DNA from: JAGORY01 sp964517585 | GTDB lineage: Bacteria > Patescibacteriota > Gracilibacteria > Peribacterales > Peribacteraceae | DNA length: 47,316 nucleotides | Direction: 5' to 3' | Assembly: GCA_964517585.1 (NCBI GenBank) | Contig: CAZFCB010000003.1 | Coordinates: 1-47,316 of the forward strand | Part shown: piece after piece, positions 41,677 through 47,316 of the stretch | How positions within the stretch are numbered: the first letter of the stretch is position 1 | Layout: the number at the start of each line of letters is the position of its first letter | Notes under the pieces: generated by a model | The model's input: the letters and a program-made list of their open reading frames with translations, nothing else | What the model was told of the DNA's origin: nothing | The model's database searches: none | Translations under genes and position numbers: made by a program

Positions 41677-43104
41677 ATGAAAGCAAAATCTCCATGGGTC
41701 ATTTTTGGTCTCGTTGCTGTTGCGCAGTTTATGGTCGTGCTTGACGCAGTGATCACGAATGTCGCACTACCATCGATCAAGGCGTCACTTCAGTTTGATA
41801 CTGCATCATTACAGTGGGTTGTCACTGCGTACGCACTGACGTTTGGAGGCTTTTTACTTCTCGGAGGTCGTGCGGCCGATATTTTCGGTCATCGCAGAGT
41901 TCTCTTGCTTGGCCTTGGTAGTTTTACACTTCTTTCTTTCCTCATTGGAATTGCACAGACACCACGTATGCTGATTATTCTTCGTGGATTTCAGGGGATC
42001 GCTGCTGCGCTTATGTCTCCTGCAGCGTTATCTGTTGTTCTGATTACTTTTGCAGAAGGTAAAGAAAGAAACCGTGCACTCGGACATTGGACGACAGTTG
42101 CAACGGGAGGAGCAGCCGTAGGTTTACTCTTAGGTGGGATTCTTACCCAACTTCTTAACTGGCGTTGGAATTTCTTCATCAACATTCCAGTTGGTATCCT
42201 GATCTCAATCGCTATCGCACGTTTGTTGCCGCATGAGCCACAGGAATCTGAGCATCATGATCTTGATCTTCCTGGAGCCGCACTGATCACAAGTGGTCTT
42301 ATGCTTTTCGTCTACGTTGCGAGCAAAGCTCCGGAATGGGGCTGGACGAGTCCTTGGACACTTGTGTCTGGCATGGGAGCAATATTACTCATCGTTATGT
42401 TTCTCTGGAATGAGTCTGTGTCACAACATCCACTCGTACCCCTCTCTATTTTTCGCATTCGCAACATTACAGGTGCAAACCTGATGAGCGCTCCCATTTC
42501 AGCAGGAGCTTTTGGAATGTTCTTTCTCCTCTCTATGTACATTCAGGGAGTACTGCATTATTCGCCACTCATGACCGGTATCAGTTTTCTTCCTTTTCCG
42601 ATTATTCTCGGTAGCCTGTCGCAGCGCATGGCGCGTGGCGTGACACGGTTTGGTACAAAGCCATTCCTCATTGTGGGTCCATGTTTTGTTGCAGCCGGTA
42701 TCGCGTGGTTAACGCGTCTCCCCGTTGCAGGAAATTATTGGATTGATCTTCTACCAACCATACTCCTGATGCCCATTGGCATGGCGATGACATTCATGCC
42801 ACTTATGGTGGCTGCTACATCGGGTGTTAGTCAGAATGAAGCAGGTCTGGCATCTGGCCTCATCAATACATCCCAACAAATGGGAGGAGCGCTAGGGCTC
42901 GCAATTCTCTCAAGCGTTGCTGCATCGGTGACCAAGAGTCATATGTTCTTGGGCGAGCTTGAATCCATTGTTTTTGGATACAGGTATGCATACATTGTGG
43001 CTGCTTCTTTCATCGTCATTGCTACTGTCATCGGATTGGCGCTCATTCGTGACAAGAAAAATCCCACGGCTATGCAGGGAGCCCTGCAGTCTCATGCTCT
43101 GTAA
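41677..43104 (+). CDS. MFS transporter, DHA2 (EmrB/QacA) type
   Basis: A 475-aa protein with about 14 transmembrane helices. Helix 1 motif VVLDAVITNVALPSI is the DHA2 signature (usually D..I.NVALP.I); the loop 2-3 motif GGRAADIFGHRRVLL and motif C-like GGAAVGLLLGGILTQ are present. It would export drugs or other amphiphilic compounds by proton exchange. TAAACT near 41649 is a possible -10, giving a leader of about 15 nt. It lies between glycan genes, and its true substrate is unknown. Confidence 0.92.
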   Translation: MKAKSPWVIFGLVAVAQFMVVLDAVITNVALPSIKASLQFDTASLQWVVTAYALTFGGFLLLGGRAADIFGHRRVLLLGLGSFTLLSFLIGIAQTPRMLIILRGFQGIAAALMSPAALSVVLITFAEGKERNRALGHWTTVATGGAAVGLLLGGILTQLLNWRWNFFINIPVGILISIAIARLLPHEPQESEHHDLDLPGAALITSGLMLFVYVASKAPEWGWTSPWTLVSGMGAILLIVMFLWNESVSQHPLVPLSIFRIRNITGANLMSAPISAGAFGMFFLLSMYIQGVLHYSPLMTGISFLPFPIILGSLSQRMARGVTRFGTKPFLIVGPCFVAAGIAWLTRLPVAGNYWIDLLPTILLMPIGMAMTFMPLMVAATSGVSQNEAGLASGLINTSQQMGGALGLAILSSVAASVTKSHMFLGELESIVFGYRYAYIVAASFIVIATVIGLALIRDKKNPTAMQGALQSHAL

Positions 43105-43184
43105 AACATGCATGCTTTTTCGGATAACTTTATCGGTTTTCATCGTATCAAACAGAACATTGAACATAGACCTTTTTTGTTTTC

Positions 43185-43213
43185 TTGAGCCAATCTCGCT
43201 CCGTCGATAGAAT
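43185..43213 (+). promoter_or_regulatory. Promoter of sugar-transferase gene at 43221
   Basis: TTGAGC (43185-43190), 17-bp spacer, TAGAAT (43208-43213), 7 nt before the ATG. Confidence 0.6.
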
Positions 43214-43220
43214 CGCACTT

Positions 43221-44231
43221 ATGGAGAATATAACTGCGTTACCGCTGACGCTTCCGGGTACTCTCTGGGGGGTATGTGCGTATTTTAATCCTGCCGGGTA
43301 CCATAGTCGGCTCAAGAACTTTCAGATGTTTCGAGATCGCATGCGCAAACAAGGTTTACCCTTCATTGTCGCCGAAGCCGCTCTTGGCGATGCTCCATTT
43401 TCGTTGTCCGATGCGGATGCAGACATCGTGATACACGTACGAACGAGTAGCATGATTTGGCAAAAAGAACGCCTTCTCAACCTCGCTCGACGGGCATTGC
43501 CTGCTGATTGCGACAAAGTCGTCTGTCTTGATACTGATATTATTTTTCTGAGGCAAGACTGGATACCTGCGCTCTCCAAGGCTTTAGAGCGGCATGTTGT
43601 CGTGCAACCGTTTGAAACAATTTTACACTCTGTGCCGGGCTCAGTGCCCGAAGAAGGCAGAACAACATTGGAAGGAATGGAAGGAGTACGTGGGCTTTCT
43701 GCAGCTCGTAGCTATACAGACTTTCCACAGATTCTTTCGGGACATCCTGGTTTTGCAGTCGGTGTACGTCGATCTCTTTTGGATGAGTGTGAGCTGTGCG
43801 ACTGGATGATTGTTGGTGGTGGAGATTCGTTATTTATGGGTGCGTGTTACGGATTATGCTTTGAGCAGAACAACTTTATTCGGAGTCAGAATACTGCAAT
43901 GCACACTGCGTCTGAACCGTGGTGCAAAAAAGTTTTTGAATTGGTACAGGGCAGTGTCGACTATATCGATGGTGACATCGTTCACCTCTGGCATGGTGAT
44001 CGCAATCAAAGATTCTATCATCACCGAAAATCACTCTTGGACGATTTTGATCCACGGCGTGACATCTGTACGACGAAAGATGGTTGTTTAGAATGGAACC
44101 ATGCAAGCGAAGCACTCAAAAAAAACGTTGCTACATACTTTCTTGTGCGTGACGAAGATCAAACTGGGTCAATGAATACTAACTCTCATGCACGAGAAAT
44201 GTATGCAAAATTTACGGAAACAGTGCTGTAA
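43221..44231 (+). CDS. GT-A nucleotide-sugar transferase-like protein
   Basis: A 336-aa soluble protein. A DxD motif appears in DKVVCLDTDIIFLRQDWI (about residue 100), and a second conserved GGGDSLFMGACYG segment lies near residue 200, followed by DGDIVHLWHGDR. These features resemble glycosyltransferases with a GT-A fold, but I cannot name the family. The ATG at 43221 is chosen over 43185 because of the promoter above. It overlaps the convergent pyruvyl-transferase gene by 20 nt. Confidence 0.7.
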   Translation: MENITALPLTLPGTLWGVCAYFNPAGYHSRLKNFQMFRDRMRKQGLPFIVAEAALGDAPFSLSDADADIVIHVRTSSMIWQKERLLNLARRALPADCDKVVCLDTDIIFLRQDWIPALSKALERHVVVQPFETILHSVPGSVPEEGRTTLEGMEGVRGLSAARSYTDFPQILSGHPGFAVGVRRSLLDECELCDWMIVGGGDSLFMGACYGLCFEQNNFIRSQNTAMHTASEPWCKKVFELVQGSVDYIDGDIVHLWHGDRNQRFYHHRKSLLDDFDPRRDICTTKDGCLEWNHASEALKKNVATYFLVRDEDQTGSMNTNSHAREMYAKFTETVL

Positions 44232-45180
44232 TCTTGTCCTGCCTCTCGTCTTCAATGAACTTTGCCATAGACTCGAGTCCTGATGTTGCGAGTGCGGATA
44301 GCTCGGAGAGGGATCTCTCCCTGAGATGCTTTTCTAGTCCTTCATCGCGTACACTCCCGTGTCGCTTCATAAATGTCCATGGTACGCCAAGCATTGCGGC
44401 GAAAATAATGGGGTGATATCGATCACTGATGACATGCTGAGATGAACCAATAATGCTTAGGAGATGTGGCATATCGAGACAACGTTCATAGCGTAGATCG
44501 TATTTCTCTGCGATCGGAAGCAACACATCATCATCACGGACAGGATCAGAAGATGCGAGAACTAAAGGCACTGCTGTATATTCAATACGACGATCATCCA
44601 GAGTGATGACAGAACTTTCGATGGATATTTCTTTTATGTGCTTTCTACGGAGAAAGAGAGCGGTGTGCTTTCTTGGTAATTCTGTATATACCTGCACAGG
44701 CTCCAGAAATGCGGGGTCTGCCGTGAGAATTGCGGGAATTCCACGTGATACCATCAGTTGATAACTCATCGGCTCGCGCGCCAGAACGAGGCTATGCTTC
44801 AATCTTTCGAGGTCAAAAGAAGGATGAAACGAGTGACCTGCAAGGATATGCTTTACGCCTTTCTCATGGCACAAATCGGCGTCCCTGAGCATCCAACCAC
44901 CACGTTTATCATTCAGGTCTTGCATTCCTCCTCCGGCCATTTGAATGACGACACTTGCTTGTTCCAGTAGATCACTAGGATCTATACGGAATGATCTCTC
45001 TACGTAGTGATCTATGCATTGCAAGAAATCCTCAGGGATGTTCCATGTGTCACGAGGTTCTGAGGCCATCACGATTGTTGCATTCGGATACCTCGCTCGC
45101 AAGAAACCGATGATGATCCGCGCAAGACTATAGTCACCAAGATTTCCACGTAACCATCCATGGAGCACAACAATTTTCAT
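44212..45180 (-). CDS. Polysaccharide pyruvyl transferase family protein
   Basis: A 322-aa CsaB-like protein. Motifs: LHGWLRGNLGDYSLARIII at the start, MAGGGMQDLNDKRGG, LAREPMSYQLM, and the C-terminal HVISDRYHPIIFAAMLGVP. Members add pyruvyl ketals to surface polysaccharides; SLH domains bind such pyruvylated polymers, and an SLH protein is encoded at 16929. The ATG lies 2 nt after the stop of the upstream glycosyltransferase, so they form an operon. Confidence 0.88.
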   Translation of the reverse strand: MKIVVLHGWLRGNLGDYSLARIIIGFLRARYPNATIVMASEPRDTWNIPEDFLQCIDHYVERSFRIDPSDLLEQASVVIQMAGGGMQDLNDKRGGWMLRDADLCHEKGVKHILAGHSFHPSFDLERLKHSLVLAREPMSYQLMVSRGIPAILTADPAFLEPVQVYTELPRKHTALFLRRKHIKEISIESSVITLDDRRIEYTAVPLVLASSDPVRDDDVLLPIAEKYDLRYERCLDMPHLLSIIGSSQHVISDRYHPIIFAAMLGVPWTFMKRHGSVRDEGLEKHLRERSLSELSALATSGLESMAKFIEDERQDKITALFP

Positions 45181-45182
45181 AC

Positions 45183-45896
45183 TTAGATTGAGAAGTAACG
45201 ACGCCTGGCTCTCTCTCTTTGCTCAAAATGATCTGGTTCTTTTTGGAGCGCATGATGACTCGGCAATTCGATAAATCGCTTTCCAAATCCACCGAGTGTC
45301 AGATGTGCCCCTGCCTTTCCGTTGGCTAACGTGCCGGAGACAAAGATGTCATCTGCGACCAGAGCGTCACGAGGAGGTGACGGACATAAGAATATTCGTT
45401 GTAGCATATTTGTGCGTATGAGCATAAAACGGCCTTTGATCATGTCTGCGACGATATTTGTTTGCGTTGGCTGATTGATGTGCTTGCAGTGCTGATACTC
45501 TTTATCCGACTGAAAGCACACACCGAACAAACCTATAATAGGGAATTCCTTCTTCTCTCGTGCAATGCGTATCACATCCTCAAGAACTGCTGTATCCGTA
45601 AAACAGAGATCATCATCCATGATGCAGACGAATTCTGTGCGAGCACAACTTGCCATCCACCATCGTGGCAAGCATGCCATATTTACCGAGGAATCTACTT
45701 TCCAACGAATCGCAGGATGCGAAAACTCTTTGCCGTTATTCCATAAAAAAATGACAGGTTTTACCGTCTGAGTTGTGAGTTGATCAATGATAGTACGTAG
45801 ATTTTTAGGTCGTTTCCAATTTGTGAGGATGACTGTAACAGGGGAACTTTCTGTTTGTGTAGGTTCCTCACCCAAAGCTTTCACGCGACGAAGCAT
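45183..45896 (-). CDS. GT-A-type glycosyltransferase
   Basis: A 237-aa protein with VTVILTNWKRPKNLRTIIDQL, the FLWNNGKEF strand and the metal motif FVCIMDDDLCF, similar in order to the protein at 34475. Exostosin-like (GT64) or GT2-type. TGC-TATGCT (45903-45911, minus strand) ends 6 nt before the ATG. First gene of an operon with the pyruvyl transferase. Confidence 0.78.
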   Translation of the reverse strand: MLRRVKALGEEPTQTESSPVTVILTNWKRPKNLRTIIDQLTTQTVKPVIFLWNNGKEFSHPAIRWKVDSSVNMACLPRWWMASCARTEFVCIMDDDLCFTDTAVLEDVIRIAREKKEFPIIGLFGVCFQSDKEYQHCKHINQPTQTNIVADMIKGRFMLIRTNMLQRIFLCPSPPRDALVADDIFVSGTLANGKAGAHLTLGGFGKRFIELPSHHALQKEPDHFEQRERARRRYFSI

Positions 45897-45902
45897 GTCG
45901 TA

Positions 45903-45911
45903 AGCATAGCA
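45903..45911 (-). promoter_or_regulatory. Extended -10 of glycosyltransferase/pyruvyl-transferase operon
   Basis: TGC-TATGCT on the minus strand, 6 nt before the ATG at 45896. Confidence 0.6.
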
Positions 45912-45923
45912 GTGAGTAGCGCG

Positions 45924-46640
45924 TTATGCAGGTTTCCTGCACAAATACAGTATTTCATTCTTTTTCACCGAGCATCGGCGCACGGTCATCGGACTCAGGT
46001 CACGCGCGAATGTACTCTGTTCAACGATGAAACCTTCTGATTGCAGTCGATCCGCATAATCTCTGCCGTAGATGCGAACATGATCCCATTGGCCGAAATG
46101 TTTTTCACGTTCTTGATGTGACGTCACAGAAAAATCTTCATATGTTTCGCTACGATGCATTTCTACTGGAGACTGAATAATGCCCCATCCACCCGGTTTC
46201 ATGACTCGGAGAATTTCACGCATCGCTTTGCGGTCATCAGGAATATGCTCCAGAACGTGATAGCAGAGTACGAAGTCAAACGAATCATCGTCGAGTAATA
46301 GATGTGTGAGATCCATTTTTTCCATCGCAAGCTCTGATGTCAGGTCGATACTAAGGTATGACAGGTTTGTCATTGCCTTAAACTTTTCCTGCAGAAACTT
46401 CTGAGGCGCAATGTCGAGCATCCGAAGATTTGCTGTACACACGTTCGATCTTTGTTGCAGGTATAGCCACAACAAACGATGTCTTTCCAAAGATTTGCAT
46501 TGAGGACACATTGCATGTGGCCTTTTTGTGACTCCATATGTCAGAAATTCTTTCGATGTCGTATCACAGATGGGACAGTACAACCTGCCTTTTTGGGTAT
46601 ATGAAAGATAGAGACGCCTAATGCAAGAGTATACATTCAT
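45924..46640 (-). CDS. SAM-dependent methyltransferase with N-terminal zinc finger
   Basis: A 238-aa protein. An N-terminal zinc-finger-like part has CPIC (about residues 22-25) and CPQC (about 45-48). A class I methyltransferase domain follows: LRMLDIAPQ (variant motif I), LSIDLTS, FDFVLCYHVLEHIPDDRKAMREILRVMKPGGWGIIQ. Such proteins are common in polysaccharide clusters. A TATGAT lies about 11 nt before the ATG, so a leader of about 4-5 nt is possible. Confidence 0.85.
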   Translation of the reverse strand: MNVYSCIRRLYLSYTQKGRLYCPICDTTSKEFLTYGVTKRPHAMCPQCKSLERHRLLWLYLQQRSNVCTANLRMLDIAPQKFLQEKFKAMTNLSYLSIDLTSELAMEKMDLTHLLLDDDSFDFVLCYHVLEHIPDDRKAMREILRVMKPGGWGIIQSPVEMHRSETYEDFSVTSHQEREKHFGQWDHVRIYGRDYADRLQSEGFIVEQSTFARDLSPMTVRRCSVKKNEILYLCRKPA

Positions 46641-46685
46641 ACTGTTTCTTCATCATACGTTATGTTCCTGATCCTGATGAAGTTT

Positions 46686-47270
46686 TTATACCAATATTCT
46701 CATGCTCAGCAGAAGCATCAGAATTCCGAGCGTATTGAGCGTAAAGCAGAGAAGAGCAAATGCAGACTTCTTCATTTCAGCAATGCTACTGATCATTGTT
46801 ACGGCCAGTTCATCCGGTAGGGGAGAGGCGATCACTAGTCCGGCAATGGACCAGAGAAGATACTGTCGTACTGTATGTGAGACTTTTTCATGATGCAGTA
46901 TGGAATGGAAATACCTGAATATTCGCGTTTGCCTGAACTTTCCAATCTCTTCGTGGAGCGAAGATTCTACGAATTGAAAGATGCAGAAATCTGAAATGAA
47001 TGCTCCAAATCCTGCAAGTACGCTTGCGATGAAAGGGTCGACCTGATGTGCGATCGCTAGAAATATTGCGATTGCAAATGGCGACGTGAATCCGAAGCTA
47101 AAAAGTAGGCCACCAATGAATGCGGAAATGTAGCCTTTTCCATTCAGTGCATGTACCAGCATGTCTACTTCGCCAGTGCTAAAAAGAAAATATGCGATTA
47201 TGCATGAGAATAGAAAGCACATTGCCCTCGGATATTCGAGAAGGTGACTGCGTGTTGATGTTTGTTCCAT
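46686..47270 (-). CDS. Polytopic membrane protein of unknown function
   Basis: A 194-aa protein with about five hydrophobic segments (about residues 16-32, 46-66, 68-90, 135-150, 168-190) and a charged, His-containing loop in the middle (EEIGKFRQTRIFRYFHSILHHEK). It has no motif I recognise. The ATG at 47270 is preferred over 47285: TATAAT (47277-47282, minus strand) ends 6 nt before it. Confidence 0.75.
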   Translation of the reverse strand: MEQTSTRSHLLEYPRAMCFLFSCIIAYFLFSTGEVDMLVHALNGKGYISAFIGGLLFSFGFTSPFAIAIFLAIAHQVDPFIASVLAGFGAFISDFCIFQFVESSLHEEIGKFRQTRIFRYFHSILHHEKVSHTVRQYLLWSIAGLVIASPLPDELAVTMISSIAEMKKSAFALLCFTLNTLGILMLLLSMRILV

Positions 47271-47276
47271 AGAGAT

Positions 47277-47282
47277 ATTATA
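47277..47282 (-). promoter_or_regulatory. -10 box of membrane protein gene
   Basis: Perfect TATAAT on the minus strand, 6 nt before the ATG at 47270. Confidence 0.7.
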
Positions 47283-47316
47283 CACTATATTACTATTTAT
47301 GTCACGTTCCTGTCAT

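Noticed and set aside
1..47316. tRNA or rRNA genes
   Set aside because: I looked for the T-loop pattern GGTTCGAATCC and for rRNA cores on both strands and found no complete candidate.

Overview
The window looks like a chromosomal piece of an uncultured Patescibacteria (CPR) bacterium, most likely of the Peregrinibacteria/Peribacteria type. This rests on gene content, not on a marker-gene tree: a compact chromosome of about 45 closely packed genes, middling GC, many short core enzymes, a large cysteine-rich protein of a kind I associate with CPR genomes, and almost no Shine-Dalgarno sequences. TGA is used as a stop (for example hrcA and the VirD4-like ATPase), so this is not the TGA=Gly code of Gracilibacteria/Absconditabacteria. 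Three runs of exactly 100 N are scaffold gaps; at least two of them sit inside repeats.

Layout. 1-6.4 kb: thioredoxin and a small membrane protein, glucose-6-phosphate isomerase, ruvA, an EnvC-like M23 peptidase, rsmI preceded by a short ORF that repeats its first ten codons, and a DUF1624-type acyltransferase. 6.5-14 kb: gyrA, rpmE, a NYN-domain protein, a copied rpmE tail with RNA-like hairpins, hrcA with a CIRCE operator, and a lone VirD4/TraG-like ATPase. 13.7-16.5 kb: a 40-bp tandem array, dispersed palindromes, a GIY-YIG protein, and a 556-aa protein with 41 cysteines. 16.5-24.5 kb: csaA, an SLH/Calx-beta surface protein, the operon glyA-undecaprenol kinase-uppP, 5-formyl-THF cyclo-ligase, dnaX, a DsbA-like lipoprotein and a DM13 lipoprotein. 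24.5-32 kb: a 595-aa unknown protein, dcd, pdxS and pdxT split by a repeat array, and a flavodoxin plus two-subunit 2-oxoacid:ferredoxin oxidoreductase operon. 32-46.6 kb: a glycan and cell-surface region (two GT-C-like membrane proteins, four GT-A-like transferases, two deacetylases, two methyltransferases, a pyruvyl transferase, an MFS exporter) interrupted by a small unknown gene with a near-consensus promoter, an RluA-type pseudouridine synthase and trpS. The window ends with a membrane protein.

How the genes work together. GlyA and the folate cyclo-ligase serve one-carbon metabolism. Undecaprenol kinase and UppP both produce undecaprenyl phosphate, the lipid carrier that the 32-46 kb transferases would need. 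PdxS/PdxT make PLP, used by GlyA. Flavodoxin probably carries electrons for the oxidoreductase. Thioredoxin and the DsbA-like protein handle thiols inside and outside the cell.

Two observations stand out. First, about 26 genes have a -10 hexamer only 6-9 nt (usually exactly 6) before the start codon, so transcription would begin at the start codon; leaderless mRNA seems to be the normal mode here. Second, in the cysteine-rich protein 30 of the 32 cysteines between residues 135 and 375 fall on residue numbers divisible by three, which suggests an undescribed repeat architecture.
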